A program made the position numbers and the translations under genes. The notes beneath the pieces were generated by a model. It made no database searches and was not told where the DNA came from. It saw only the letters and a list, made by a program, of their open reading frames with translations. A stretch of DNA of 64,000 nt, from contig QEYB01001046.1 in assembly GCA_017562135.1 (NCBI GenBank), positions 1-64,000 on the forward strand. Reading direction: 5' to 3'. Positions 50,688 to 64,000 of this stretch are shown here, piece after piece. Within the stretch, counting starts at the first letter, position 1. Each line of letters opens with the position of its first letter. Source of the stretch: Dipylidium caninum (lineage: Eukaryota > Platyhelminthes > Cestoda > Cyclophyllidea > Dipylidiidae).

Positions 50688-52046
50688 TTACGTCTATTTA
50701 AATAATAAGAAGTATTTTTGCTAGACATCAGTTCTTTGTGCCGGGAAGGAATCCCAGTTATTTTAACTTCAAGCATAATTGTTAGCTTTCAGTTTGATAA
50801 TATTCTTAGTAATATCCTAATTTGGTTAAATTAATCGGATCTGTCACTGTAACTGCTTGCTTGCTTAGCACTTATTTTCTGTCCGGAATAATAAATTTAT
50901 AAGTGCAGATATTCCAATTTTAATAAAGTGCGTCCGAGTTGCGGGTGCTGGTTTTTTTATGAGCGGACGTATAGGCTGGAGGAATGCTCATTAGCATATC
51001 TCGAAGGTGCCCCTAGACAGCAGTAAACTATGCCCTAATCTTACTCACGCTTGTCTTATATCAGAACCTGCTACCTTTACTTTTTGACCTAAACGGGGGT
51101 GGATGAGAGTGCAGTGCCTTAGTGTTGATACGAAACGGGGTTCCGTCGGCTATTATTTTTTCCTGGAAATACCTGACAGTATAATATGCTGGATAAAGTT
51201 GAAATCATTTGGGATGTGGTTAAAAACTTAAAGGAGGCGGGGCATTTGCACAAAATTTGACAATTGGTGCTTCATTAGCATTGGGAATCTGCGAAGGGGT
51301 GCATCTTATGCTTCTTGAGATTCGCTTGCAAGTTCATCTCCCTGATCGGCCGTTAAGCCTTCGCCTAGGTTTTCGTGTTGCTCGTAAACTAAATCGTCGT
51401 TATTGGTGGCTCTTGTGGATTGACCTATAAATGCATGGTTTCCTCTAAATTGATTTGTATTTCTACTGTGGCTGCACTCGGCAATGACGCCAACGAAGTC
51501 TTGGTCATTGCAACCGAGGATGTTGGGACAATCAGATGGGCAGCATGAGCAGCCCTAGCATTTTAGAAGGACTGATATGGCATATGAGTAGTATGTATGT
51601 GTGGCGCCGTAGTGATGATATCATTCCTTTAGTATGACGGGTCATTAAGGGTAAGGTGTTGAGAAATATTTGCCAAGAAAATTAAAACCTGTGGGGATAC
51701 TACCATAAATTACATGATGTGGAGTGAAACAACTTTGATTTTAGAGGTCTTAAATGTAATTAAATAATATACCATGTAATAACCTGTGCCAGTCTATATT
51801 AACTTGAGTTAAACTGTATGCTGAAATTTTTAAAGATATGACATAACTGCATACTTACGTTTCAGCCCCGGCTTGGAGAGATATGTTAATCATGCTTTTG
51901 TTTTACTTAATCACGGATGTTGAGTACCGATATTATATAAGCGGGAAAGTTAGTTGTCACGTTTAGTCCGGGCTTGACCACTGTACTCTTCGTTAGCGCT
52001 GCCGTAGACGCGGTGTCGAATTTATACCCCTGCTGCATGACCTCAA
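50688..52046. other. Intergenic between DHFR and the P5B ATPase
   Basis: This 1.36-kb spacer separates two genes on the same strand. It presumably holds the DHFR 3' end and the ATPase promoter. No gene was recognised. Confidence 0.6.
51934..51940 (+). promoter_or_regulatory. TATA-like box upstream of P5B ATPase
   Basis: 'tatataa' followed by 'gcggg' lies about 107-113 nt before the proposed ATPase start codon. It is a reasonable core-promoter candidate by position only. Confidence 0.35.
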
Positions 52047-55000
52047 ATGATGAAGAAAGTCGATCCTGAAAGTGGCCATCACTGCCTGCTCTCAGAAGCT
52101 GACGGGAGTGTATCAGTATGCCTTTTCGATATCTTATGCTTTAGAATGCATGGGCATTTCGCTACTCTACAATAGCGACAGTTAGAAAATGGGTATTTTA
52201 CTTTCTGACAGTGTTTGTTCTGCGCCTTGTATTTCACTGGTTCCCTCAATGGCATATTCCATTTACCATGTCTTCTTGCAAAATCAAAGATGCAGACAGA
52301 CTTCTCATTAAGGTTTGTCTTAGTATTTCCATACCATGGCTCAACAGGATAGCGTGGGAGTTTACTATGAAATCGATGTGGAGCGGTCTTCAGGCGGTTT
52401 TGAGACGAACGGTTTAGGAAGCACATATTCCAGTGTCTTGTCGGATTCTTCCGAGTTTTTCACCGCACATATGTCAAGAGATTCCAACGTAAATTTGCCT
52501 CGGTCACTTTGAATACTCTTTTAGATCTCTCCCATCCACAATTGGATTTACTACAAAAATATAAAATATATTCTCGATAGTGAAGATGGGCAATATTACC
52601 TTTTACCGTAAGTTCTTAATCCTTCTTTGATACTTACCCTTATTCGTGTATTCGGAAGCACAGTCCGTGATTGTTATTGGATTCAGTTCCTTTCCATCAA
52701 CCTATTTCTTCCATTCTCTCTTTAGTAATTGGGATGTTCGGTCTTCATCAGATATCATTGATGCCCAGCCGCTCGATGAGGATGAGATTGCTCGACGCAG
52801 GTTTATTTATGACGAAAACGACATTCCTATTCCACGACGGAGCGTTGGAACAGTTGTTATTGAAGGAGGTGAATTAATTTTACGTTTTTAACCCCACTTT
52901 TAGGGTCTTAATCAGTTCTACGTCTTTCAACTTGCAAGTTGCATATTGTGGTTCAGTGATACTTACTACTATTATGCAGCAGCCATTATCTTAATTTCGG
53001 CTATGTCGTTGTTCTGGACTATCTATGAGTTGAGGAAGGTATGGAATCTATTAGTGTATTTGTTTATTTACATATTTCTTGTTAATACCTTTTTGATTCG
53101 TTTCTATCATTTAGAGTGAGAAAGCACTTCGAGAAACTGTGACTTCTTTCGGGAGCGTAAATGTATGCCGCGAAGATGAACAAAATACAAGTATATTCCT
53201 CTGTTCGACTCTCATTTAGTGTTCTTTTGTTATGCATGGCAACTCCTACCCTTTTCATTTTGCACAGAGTTCTACTCCGTTAGTTCAACCGATCTTGTGC
53301 CTGGTGACATTATCGAAATCCCTCGAGATGGGTGCTACATGTTCTGTGACGCTGTTCTTCTTCATGGCAATTGCATTGTCAACGAAAGCACGTTAACTGG
53401 TTAGTCTTTCCGATGGTGATTTCGCGATGGCATGGCTAAATCTAATTCTGTTTCACCTTTAGTTTAAATTATTAGCTGTTAAATTTAGTTTAAATTTGTA
53501 TTTGTTAAACGCCGTAGGAGTGTTTTTACTCTATTAAATCATTTTGTATTTGTCTCACGCCTCCATAGGTGAAAGTGTTCCAGTGACTAAAATTCCTTTT
53601 GTTGCCTCATCGGGAATTGACGGGAATTCCCAACAATTCGACCTAAAAGCTTCATCCAAAAGTGTTCTTTTCTGTGGCACTTCGGTCATTCAGTCGCGTA
53701 ACTTTGCTGACCAGAAGGTCACTGCTGTGGTTGTGCGCACTGGATTCCGTACTGTTAAAGGTGAAATGGTCCGCGCCATCCTCTTTCCGAAGCCTATGAA
53801 GTTTGCATTCAATCGAGACGTCAACCGCTTCGTCGGAATTCTTGCTCTTGTGGCAATTGGGGGATTTGCATTCTCCGTCTATATTCTAGTAAGCCCTTTG
53901 TATAACTTCAATTTCTTATTTTTTGGCGCCGCAATTACCTTTCATTCTTTTATTAATCTCGGCGCCCAGTTATTAGAGGCTTTCACTATTTCCTTGCTTT
54001 TAATCACTCTTAGTTAAGGTCTTAGTATTGAAAGTGGTAGTATAATAATCAGTATTCTGTGGTATTGAAGTAATTTTGATCAGTTAGATAGATTAAAAAT
54101 ACTTGCCCTCTGTCCATTACTTTCGCGTCTACGAAAGCCATTGGCTGCCATGTTTTTCAGTTACAAAATGGAGCCGAAGCTGGTGAAATTGTGAAAAAAG
54201 CGTTTGATGTGATCACAATAGCTGTACCTCCTGCCTTGCCAGTTGCAATGACCGTGGGTATTGCATTCGCCCAGAGCCGTCTTAAAAAGAAGAATATTTT
54301 CTGCATCAATCCGAGCGTCATCAATGCATGTGGTGTCATTGACGTTGCCTGTTTTGACAAAGTACGTGCATGGTGTACTTATGATGTCATTTATTCATGG
54401 CCTCCGAGATGTTAGTTTTCATCGTGCTCAATTTAATCAAACTGCATATACCTCCTTTATTGTTTGTAGACGGGGACAATTACGGAGGATGGTTTAGACT
54501 TGTGGGGCGTAATTCCAAACGGAGATGGGAAATTTGATGATCCCGTAGTACAGCCGAGTAAACTTCCACAAGGGCCGCTGCTTGAAACAATGGCTACTTG
54601 TCATTCCTTGACGAGAATTGGGGGCGAACTATCCGGTGATCCTCTCGATTTGAAGATGTTCCTCTCCATTAATTGGGTGAGCCCTTCTAGTATTATCGGA
54701 ATTTCCTAAGCAAATTTTTATAAGGTTTGTCCAAAACTCAATTTTTTTTTCGTTTCTTGTGTTTAATTTTACAGTATTAAGAAATGATGTTTTTTGGCAC
54801 AAAAGATCGGAGAGTACCCACATATGCTCTTAAGTAGATGTGTCTAATATATGAGGGCAGAATTTTTAGGCATGTAAAACTTGTGATTTTCTCCTAAACA
54901 GAAGCATGACAACTCACAATGTGATGTTTTTTCTTCGCCGTTATAGGAATTCACTGAGGAGATTTCAGAGGACTACTGCAAATTTGAGATGACCATTCCC

Positions 55001-58000
55001 GCCGTCGTTCGGCCTCGCACCGCAAAAACAACCGAGGTCACAGTAACCATGTTGGCTGGTGATGAAGTGCGTTAGTCACCTCCCACAAAGTCTAAAATTT
55101 AATTTAATTAATCCACATCAGTTCTTTTTCGCTTATGACATCGACAAGGTTTGTGGGATTAATGTCAAAGTTACGTCATTTTTATCTTAACAATACAGAT
55201 TAACATTTTGTGACCGAACAATTACGTTATGTTGCCGTAATGATTGAACTGTCTATTCGAAATGAGGTGTTATATTTTTCAGTCGGTGATGCTTTTTGAC
55301 TATTTCTGTCATGCTTATTAGATTTGTTATGTGGCTGCAGTGATGATCATCAATTTCTGTGTATTTGGATAGCGGCGGATCATTTGACACGACTTATTTT
55401 TACTGCGGCTGTTATGACCCAGATTATGATACTGACTCGAATTTCATAAAGGCTCTCTGACGTTCTTTTAATTTTTTACTTCTCTACGTGGAAACATTAT
55501 TTTTCTTTTGCTTCGAAATTTTTGTTTCAATCGGTGTTACTTCTCAAACTACAGACTTTACCTTACGAAATTGGTATCATACGTCAGTTCCCGTTCAGTT
55601 CGACACTTCAAAGAATGTCCGTTATTGCAAGGGCCCTCAATGGGAGCCACTTTTGCGTCTACACAAAGGGCTCTCCTGAAATGATTAAAACCCTTTGCCG
55701 CAAAGAGACTTGTAGGTTTCCCCATTTAATAAAAGTTAAATGGGTGGGTAAGTTCAGAAATAATCTCTTGCGTGCTGTTTTTAGTGCCGAGCGATTTTCA
55801 CAAAGTTTTGTTAGAATATACTCGCGAGGGCTTCCGTGTGCTTGCTTTGGCTTGGAGACCTCTTCGCGCGCCCTACACCCGTGTAATGCGCCTTCAGCGA
55901 AGTAACATCGAAAGCCAGCTTCACTTCCTCGGTCTGCTAGTGATGGAGAATCGCCTCAAGCCTGAAAGTGCTCCTGTCATCAAGCTCCTTAAGGAAGCTC
56001 GTATCAGACCTGTGATGGTAACCGGTAGGTTGATGTCAAACTCGTTTTCACGCTTTAGCAGCCGGAAAGTTATTTGACCTTATCCAGTTCATCATTTCCA
56101 TTTGTGCACAGGCGACAACATGTTGACCGCACTTTCAGTAGCTCGAGACTGTGAAATGATTGACGAAATGGATCGTATCATCATCGTTACGGCAAAATCA
56201 CCGGAAAATCTGCAACAAACTACATCCCCGGATGAGGTCACTGAAAACTCGCATATTTCTGACAAAAGCTCTTTCTCCCGTGACGACTCAGATATATCAT
56301 GGAAGAATCTAGTCCAATTCCATTATGCAGAAGACCTTCACAAACCCGTCACGGAAGTGACCACATCTAAACGGCAGATGTCCGATCTCGAAAGTGAGGG
56401 AGTGTTAGGAGCCCTGGAACGACATGGAATTAGCCGTTGGCTCTCCTTCTTGTGAGTCAGGCTATTTGGCTCACTTTCCTGGCCATTTTTTCATAAGTTC
56501 TGAATATAATTTTATAATTGTAGAAAGTGTGGACGAGCCTCTTCGTCCACTCTAGGAGTCGTGGCGGAGGATGTTGAGAGTTACGGGTCCATTCCCATCG
56601 AGGCGGAAGCGAAAAAGCGGAGCCCTAACCTTCATGCTACTCGGTTTCATGGACGATCTGGAATAGGACATCGTCTCACGCTAAGCATGGTTGATCGGCC
56701 CGACTTTCACTTGGCCATTTCTGGCAAAACTTGGGCAATCATTCGAGAGCACTTCCCCTCACTTATCCCTAAGGTAATACTATTTCCACTTGTCAAGAAC
56801 GAAACAGGGCTAACTGATGATGTGCCTAATAAATCTTCCACCTTATCCCTTCAGCTTGTTGTAAAGGGGACAGTTTTTGCACGTTTCTCACCGGATCAAA
56901 AATCACAACTGGTTGAGGCTCTTCAGTCTGTAGGCTACTTTGTTTCGATGTGCGGTGATGGTGCAAACGACTGTGGCGCACTGAAAGCAGCCCATGCAGG
57001 AGTAGCACTGAGCCAAGCCGAGGCCTCTGTGGCCAGCCCTTTCACTTCGGGCCTCCAGGATATTAGCTGTGTGCCGAAACTCATACGCGAAGGTCGTTGT
57101 GCGTTAACCACCAGCTTCGGTACTTTCAAATTCATGATGGGATACTCGATCACGCAATTTACCAGTGTTCTCATGCTTTACTGTGTAGGTTTTCCCACTT
57201 GCTTTTATGAGAAATTTTGCTTTTTTCGTATTATGGGGAATTTTTTCTGCCACTTTTAGGTGGAATCCGTGCTCGAAGACATGCAATTCCTCTATATTGA
57301 CTTGTTTGTCATTACTTCTCTTGGTATCACATGTAAGTTGCTTTTTCCACTCGCTGTGCTGTTATGAATCCTGGACGGAACCATTTCCCTTAAATTTGTC
57401 TTGAACCTACCTCGATAAGGCAAACTTGAGACCTTTTTACACTGTTAATTTGCGTTATTCTTTCCACTTCGCAGTCGGCTACACCAAGGCTTATAGACGT
57501 CTTTCATCGGAGCCGCCAACAATGCGTCTCGTCTCTACCACGACACTTTTATCGCTGGGCAGTCAGTTGCTTCTTGTTATAGGCACCCAGTTGGCAACTT
57601 TCTTCTACATCCGCCTTCAACCCTGGTAATTCTCGCATTTTTCTCGTCTGGCGCTTTCGGACTTTATGATATGAGGGATTTCTAGTCGGAATAACAACTG
57701 CCTTTGTAGGCTATCCGACGAAGCCAGCATGCAGAATACGGCTCTCTTTCTTGTTTCCTGTTACCAATACGTGTTACTCGCTGTAGTTTTCTCCAAAGGT
57801 CCACCTTATCGCCGAAGAATTTATTCCAATTGTAGGTTTTTTATTTTGCACTTAGAGCCCTGTTTTTGTGTGCACAGGCGTGTTTTTTATTTCACATGTT
57901 GACGTCATGTTTCCTTAACAGTGCTTCTTAAAGTGCCTTTAATTGCCTAATCTCCGTGATCTTATGTGGTCATTCATGTAACCCGCAAATTGTAACTTAA

Positions 58001-59483
58001 TTCGCACAAGATATTTGCGCTTGCCCCTGCAAATACGTTGAGACTTTCCTCTCCTTCGAAGACGGCATTCTTGAATGTGTGGATTTGGGTCTTTTTCAGA
58101 TGTCTTCTTAGGAAATATTCTCATCGTGCTTGGGATCAATCTTCTCCTTACTTTTTATCAAGGCGAAAGTCTACTGAATTTAATGACTGTGAGTTTTGTC
58201 CACTCCTCACCGTTAACAATCCGCTACTTTTTGTCCCTTCAATTGTTTTCTTTTTCTTCGTCTTCAGTTGGTCGTCTACCCTTCGTATACAGTTCGCTTT
58301 ATTTTACTGTTGATTGCGTCGGCGAACTTTTTGCTCGGATTCCTCGTTGAAATGTTGGTTGAGGGAGTGGCCTTCCGCCGACGTATGCGTCAGCTCAAGA
58401 AAGCCCTCTTCCCGGGCTCAGTGGCTCGCAAGGACTACGAGCTCATCCGTGAGGAGATCGACCGAATGGCGGGCGATTGGCCGCCAATCATCCGCTCCGT
58501 GAGCATTCAGGATATTCGCGCGGAGTTCTTTGTGGAAGACCACCCGCCGGGTCGTGCTCGTTGCCACTCCATCACCAACACGCGTGATGATTCCTGTTGC
58601 AGCGAGGACGAGAATCACGATCCCGCTCAAACTTACGTCCCTGGGGGTGGTGTCGCCGCTGTTGCCAACAAGGCCCCTGTTTACCAACACCCCACCCCGA
58701 GTGCCTGTGTGAGTAGTGCCTTATCAGTAAGCACGTAGCACTTTTCCACTTGCCACCTTAAGGTCTTTTTGATCGAAAAGCCAAGCCTCTTAAGGTATTT
58801 ATTTTCTGCAGTCTCGCACCGGTTGCTTCGTGACAAATCCACTTTGACAACTGGTATGCTGAAATTGGGAGAACATAACAAGGCCTTATTTTGCATCACT
58901 CGTTCTTAGAAATGGTGAAGTCTACTTTCTCTGGTTATTGTATATTCGGAGCCAATTTCCATTTGGCCGCTTCACACTGGAAATCATCTCAAATGCAAAA
59001 TTGTGGTCATTGAGGAATTTTTACAGAATTTCTCGCGTGGAACGACTCACGGATGTTACCAGGCCAACACTGAGATATTCATGCATGTGGCTTATTAGTG
59101 AGAGTTGCTACTTGGGTGCTTTTCGTTAAGAGACCTTCCAACAATCTTTAGATCATGTGACCAAGCGGGTGCCTGTCACACTCATTTCTCATTGCGTGTC
59201 CGCAAACGTTTACTTTCAGTCGCGGCAGCGGTGTCGGTCGTTGGAAACTGCCGATTTGGATGAATCTGCTGAGGCCTATCGAGAGCGCGGCGACGGTGGC
59301 CACGAGCACAGTCAAGCGAGCGCTGAGAGGGCGGCGGCGGAGTCGGGCTTTAAGGTCAAACGAGCGAAGTACGTCAACTCATTCCGCAACCGCACGCAGA
59401 GTAGCGTCGGCGATCAGCGAAAGGGGCCTGCCGATGCCGACGAGATGCCCGTTCTGCCCCTGCACAATCCGGGCATCTCCTAG
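52047..59483 (+). CDS. ATP13A3: P5B-type cation-transporting ATPase, ATP13A2/ATP13A3 family (~1416 aa, 23 exons)
   Basis: P5B ATPases export polyamines from late endosomes/lysosomes. Exons: 52047-52115, 52145-52312, 52348-52488, 52525-52607, 52726-52868, 52904-53038, 53115-53190, 53268-53399, 53569-53888, 54161-54361, 54470-54676, 54947-55066, 55555-55711, 55785-56024, 56112-56451, 56524-56773, 56855-57184, 57260-57332, 57475-57625, 57710-57831, 58100-58188, 58268-58708, 59220-59483. Motifs: N-terminal membrane hairpin (exon 2), [12 protein letters not shown] (about 315), PPALP in TM4 (445-449, the P5B signature; P5A has PPELP), DKTGT (Asp488, split by an intron), [20 protein letters not shown] (about 961). 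C-terminal membrane helices are in exons 17-22. Exon phases agree throughout except exon 5/6, where one G is in excess. The charged cytoplasmic tail is longer than in human ATP13A3. ATP13A2 versus ATP13A3 cannot be decided. Confidence 0.95.
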
Positions 59484-62400
59484 GGCCACGCCCCCGCCAT
59501 TTCTCCCGTCGCGATCGCTGTGTTACTCCCTCTGGGCCACTGTGTCCGATGCTATTTGTTACCCACTCCTTCCAACTATGCCATATCAACCGGTTTGTAT
59601 GTGTCTTTTCCACTATTCTCTCTCGATGTTCTGTGCATTATACACGCGATCGGTTGTGCAACGAGTTGTTCTTCGCTCTCCATTTGTGGGTGCTTAACGG
59701 GCGCGATTGGTTCACCGATGCACTCTTGACGTGGCATCGCCCCATCGGGGTGGGTGGTGCCGGTGCCAGTGATGGTTAACTGTCCACGTGAGACGCAAAC
59801 GCCGTTGGGATGGAAGCCGCGCGCAGCCAGCGTTTTGCGTGCTCTCCAAGTGGCCGCGAGGAGTGGCACGCGGTTCAGCCCTCTAGTGAGTTCGCCCATC
59901 TGACGCCCCATTAATCACGAGGGGGACGCCTTTCACCCTCGGCGAAGTGGAAGTGGATCTTCTCCCCACAAAGTCATTTTGTCGTCTGCGAGCCTTGAAC
60001 CACTTCCACGAAGCTTCATGCGCGTGCATCGCCCGCGTTGGACATGTCACCCGAGGAGATGCTCGTCGCACATTCCACACGGAGGCTGCCTCCTCTGAAC
60101 TCCTCCTCTCCAGGCCGGCAGCGGTCAGGATTTCGTGCAATCCTCACAATGGCAACGCCCACTTCCTGCATCTGGTGACTTAACATTCGGCTTATTTCGG
60201 ACGCACCGTCCTGGCCTCGACGAAGCACGACGCACCACGTCCAGAGGCGATTCGAGTTCAGCCGTCACAATGCCTGTGCGGCCATCTGTGCCCCATCGAA
60301 ATCCCATGTCATTCCGTGATTTTTCAATGCTTTCCCACTTTTTTGGAGCGTGGTGTTGCAAGCCAGCGTTGACGTGGTGCGTTGTGCGTTGTGCGTGGTG
60401 GGCGGAGGGGTGAGGGTAGTTGGAAAAGTCGGAGGAAGGCGGGGAGCATCCGCCGTGGCGCAAAATGGCGGGAGCGGCAGATCTGCCGCCCACGCGCCGG
60501 CGGCCTCAACCGTTTCTCGGGTGTGCAACGCGGCTCCCCGCCGGCCGTCCAATCCAATCGGTCGTTTGCAGCTGAAGTGCGTGCGCGGGGCACCTTTAAT
60601 GGCCCTCTCCGCCTGACAGTACACGGATGTTCTGCACCCTTCCCCACAGAAGTTTGGCGTCCGTCACCTTGCAAGTGGACCTCCGGCGAAACGAGTTGGT
60701 CCTCCAGCCTCCAGCCTCCTCCACCTTCCACATTGTCTCCATCTGGTGACTCATGCCACATCGTAGCGCAGTCCACCGTCGCATCACTGCCTCACGCCTG
60801 TGTGTGTGTATGCTGGTGAAATCTCATTGCCGCGAGGACGTCGGCGTTAAAGGGCCTCTCTCGTACCACCCGCGATAATGCATGCGTGTGCAGGTGTGCG
60901 AGCCAGTCCACACGAGCCTCGCGTAAACACGCGCTGAGTTGAGGCCTTTGGTGGAAGTAAAACTAATTATGCTGTGAGGAAAAGGCGAAAAGCCTCCTCC
61001 TCCTCGTCCTCCTCTGCGGTTCGGAAGAGAGCTGCACACCGACTGCCAAAAATCTCCTCGTTTGGTGTTACTCGGGCATTTTCCCCATCACCGTCACACA
61101 TATGTGACACGCAGTCGGCACCGATTTGTGAGAAGTTGGCGGCGCATATCATCTGGGCTTGGAGAATCGAGCTGTTTAGAGCAATTTACTCGACAGGTGA
61201 TACTGACTGGTTGCGGGAAATGCGCGTCCACTCCGACCGATTTACGCCTCGTCACAAGTCTGCCCCGAAAACATGTCGCATCGAGGACTACGCAATTGAT
61301 GAGATTGCAACTCCTCTTCGCAGCAGAAAAGACTCTACAACGAGTCTGCATTTTCGTGTGCAACACTCGCCAGCGAGAAGCAGGTCCCCGCCTCGCACTC
61401 GTGCGTAGCGTCCTCCAAACCAGAGTGTCGCGTTGAGAATTAAAACGGTCAAGAGGCCAGACGACAACGCCTCAGTGGCGCCTTCCCTCAAATGCCCCAA
61501 ACGACCTCAACTGGCCTCGACTGACCTCAAATGCCCCCCTCCCCCTTCCCTCCCCTCCTCTTCCCGCCCCCCCCCCGCAGCCTGTCTTCGTCACTCGCCC
61601 ATCGTCGCATTCGCGCAGTTCCCAACCGGGGAGAGGTCCAAAAGCCAGCTTAAGAAGCCTCGTTTTACCTGCTTCTGCTGACACAGACGACGGTCTCGTG
61701 TCTGATCATCAAAGGCAGTTGGAGGGGCGCGCCAACTCGAGCGTCGTTGCCCCCCTCCTTCGTCAAGTCGCCTCTCCACCGCCTCTGTTCTACGTCAAAG
61801 TAATGAGTACACACGGCAAGTGACTGGAGGTGGCAGCCTCTGGCAATCCCACTTGACTAAATGTGGTGCAATGCGTACCCGTGCCGGCGCCCGCGCGCTT
61901 GTCGCGTGGCGTGTGTCGCTTGTGACGCGTACCCGAGAGGGGGGTTTAACGAGCCGACAGTGTCGACCGCACAGAGAAGGGAGGCTGAACGGAGGCATGG
62001 AGCCCTCCTCTCCTCCGCCACTCGCCACTCGCTCGGGTCTTCCATCATCTCCGCTCATGGGACGTGTTTCTTGTCGCCTCGACCTTCACACACCGGCGAA
62101 GAAATCTTCGGCGGGGAGGGGGGGAGGAGAAGTTGAGAGTCAAGGACGCCGAGGTGGTGGCGATGGCAGGACAGTCGCCCTCGCATGGTCACCCTTCCTT
62201 GCCACCGCCGCATCTCTTCACTGCCGGTGGCGCGTGAAAAGCAAATTTGACCGGGTGGAAGCAAGACACCTCGGGTCTCCATTCGCCTCGAGGACGGAGG
62301 ATGGCACCGTGGATTCATTTTAAAGAGATTCACCTCCTCCGACACCTCACCGTATACTGATGCGTCTCATTAATATTCATTTTACACACACACACGCACG

Positions 62401-64000
62401 CACGCACGCAAACACACGGATCAGATCAGGGACTGTTCAGTGAAGGCGCCTGTAGCCGCGATGGCCTCACAGCCCACACGCCGCCTCTCGACGACTGCGG
62501 TGCGCCGTCCACCGCCGACGTCTTCCAACCCATGACACGAACAGTCGAGGGCGAGTCATTCGCGAATGTCACCTGTTTTTCAATGCCTCACTCGTGACAA
62601 TTCTAAGCTCACACGCGAAATAAAGGGCAAGAGGAGTGACAGATGCGGTTAGGAGAGTGGGAGCGCGGGATGCCATCTCAAAGTCTGCCACGACGTGCCA
62701 CGCAGCGACGAGACTGCGGCAAAGGGGAGAAGGAGAACAGCCGCCATCAAGACAGTCTCCGCCGCGTTGCCGTGGTTGTTTGAGCAAACACCGCTTTGTG
62801 ATTAGTGAAGTGTATGAAGTGGTGCAACTGCGGAAGTGGGCGGCATTCACCCTCGCAAAATGAACTTTCGTCTCTTTCCAACCCCCCTCTTTCGCGCTCT
62901 CTCTCGCTCTCTTTCTCTCTCCTCGTCCCTGTCTTCCGCTCGCGCGTGCCAAGGCAGCCCCGGCAGCGCGCGCGGCAGCCCTGCGTGAGCCTCGTCTCGG
63001 GGGCAAACGGAGCCCGCTTCCGCCAACGAGCAGCCCACGCCAAGCAAACGCCGCCTCACAATCCCCCACCCTCCCATCCACCCACTTCCTCGGCCAGTAG
63101 GACGGCCGCACTGTCCGCTGTTTCACTGAACCCCACCAAGTGTCACCCCACTGCGCCGATTAGGCCTCGAACCTGTTTACTAGCCAGCAGCCGGTTTTGT
63201 ATACAAGTGGTGGATATTGTGAAAGAAGGCTGCGCCGAGTGGAATGTTTACCGAAATGGTCGAGTTGAGTGCTGTCCCCGCATCGAGGGGGCGACAAGTG
63301 GGCTGCCAACCCCTAATTCCCACCTCTTCACCCACGCAGCCAAACGGTGCACGCGGCCACGCAGTCACCGCCCAGGTCAAGCGGTTGAAAACGTGTCCCG
63401 CAAATGGCAACGCGTTGGAACAACAGGCGCGCATTTGTGGGTCGTCAGCGCCTCGACTGTTCAAAATACAGTGAATGTCAACGGGGACGCGGTATCACGA
63501 GGAGCGAACCGTTTGAGTGTCATGTGAGTCCCGAGGTGGGTTACAGAATTGTTGGCAGCACGCAAAGTCGAATGAGGACGAATGACTGTGGACCAGGCCT
63601 CGAGTCAAAGAGGAGAGGCGAAATGCCGCCGTGTGGTGTGAGCGACGAGAGGAAGTAGTGTGTCAGAGGTGGCAGGAGGGTTTTCCTACGCCTGCCCCGT
63701 AGAGCATCGTGACCCCAGATTGCTAAAAGGCGGAGAGCGGGTGCCTGACACTCGAGGCATGTGTGTCTGAACAAGAATGGCGGTTTTTGTGGCCGCTGCT
63801 CCACGGACCCACAGTTACGTGAGGGAGCGGGGAAAGCCAAGGCCTGTTTAAAAGTCCGCAGTCTAAATCCTGCTGAAGGACATAAATGTGAAGTGAGAGG
63901 CGTTTGGCGCTTCGGTTGCGGTGTCGAGGACTCGAGCAACGCGCGCTTAGAGCTATTTCGTCTTACCGGATTGCTGAATACCCTCGAAGAGGGACCTTTA
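59484..64000. other. GC-rich 3' flank, no gene supported
   Basis: 4.5 kb of GC-rich DNA, similar in texture to 28-46 kb. The longest open frame (62805-63527, plus) overlaps equally open frames on the other strand and has no motif, so I do not call it. Short CA-type tract at about 62386-62416 and C/G runs at 61560-61576. It may include the ATPase 3' UTR and regulatory DNA of the next gene. Confidence 0.6.

Noticed and set aside
62805..63527. 240-codon plus-strand frame at the right end
   Set aside because: GC-rich DNA with few stop codons; overlapping long frames on the other strand and no motif.

Overview
The window is eukaryotic nuclear DNA. Genes are split by GT-AG introns, many only 29-36 nt long, and the products are animal-type (beta-catenin, mitochondrial release factor, NDUFAF4, DHFR, P5B ATPase). 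The ultra-short introns, a possible spliced-leader acceptor and compact gene pairs separated by microsatellite-rich DNA fit a parasitic flatworm, most likely a tapeworm. That taxon is an inference.

Layout. (1) About 1-10440: at least ten tandem copies of a roughly 940-bp coding repeat (about 313 aa). It is part of a very large exon of a gene that starts left of the window, continues into a unique region, has one intron and ends at 13080. The left 5 kb and several later points carry extra single bases that break the frame, so the sequence looks like insertion-prone long-read data. (2) 13081-18000: a mobile or repetitive zone with three related repeat copies, a large imperfect palindrome (arms about 15.52-16.43 kb and 17.08-17.96 kb) and an intact intronless cytidine deaminase (minus). 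The right arm runs into the last exon of MTRF1L and the left arm carries a broken copy of that exon. (3) 17796-23818, minus strand: NDUFAF4 followed 108 nt later by MTRF1L, a possible two-gene operon for mitochondrial function. (4) 24849-28245, plus: a divergent beta-catenin with an intact phosphodegron ladder. (5) About 28.3-49.7 kb: a gene-poor stretch full of microsatellites and G-rich tracts, with one more divergent repeat copy near 47.3-47.9 kb. (6) 49713-50687, plus: complete five-exon DHFR. (7) 52047-59483, plus: complete P5B-type ATPase (ATP13A2/3 family), 23 exons, about 1416 aa. (8) 59484-64000: GC-rich DNA with no supportable gene.

The genes do not form one pathway. CDA and DHFR both serve pyrimidine/folate metabolism, and NDUFAF4 and MTRF1L serve mitochondrial complex I assembly and translation termination. 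The most unusual items are the tandem-repeat protein with recurring TQ-type short motifs, the inverted duplication that captured a release-factor exon, and the exact four-residue degron spacing in the beta-catenin-like protein.
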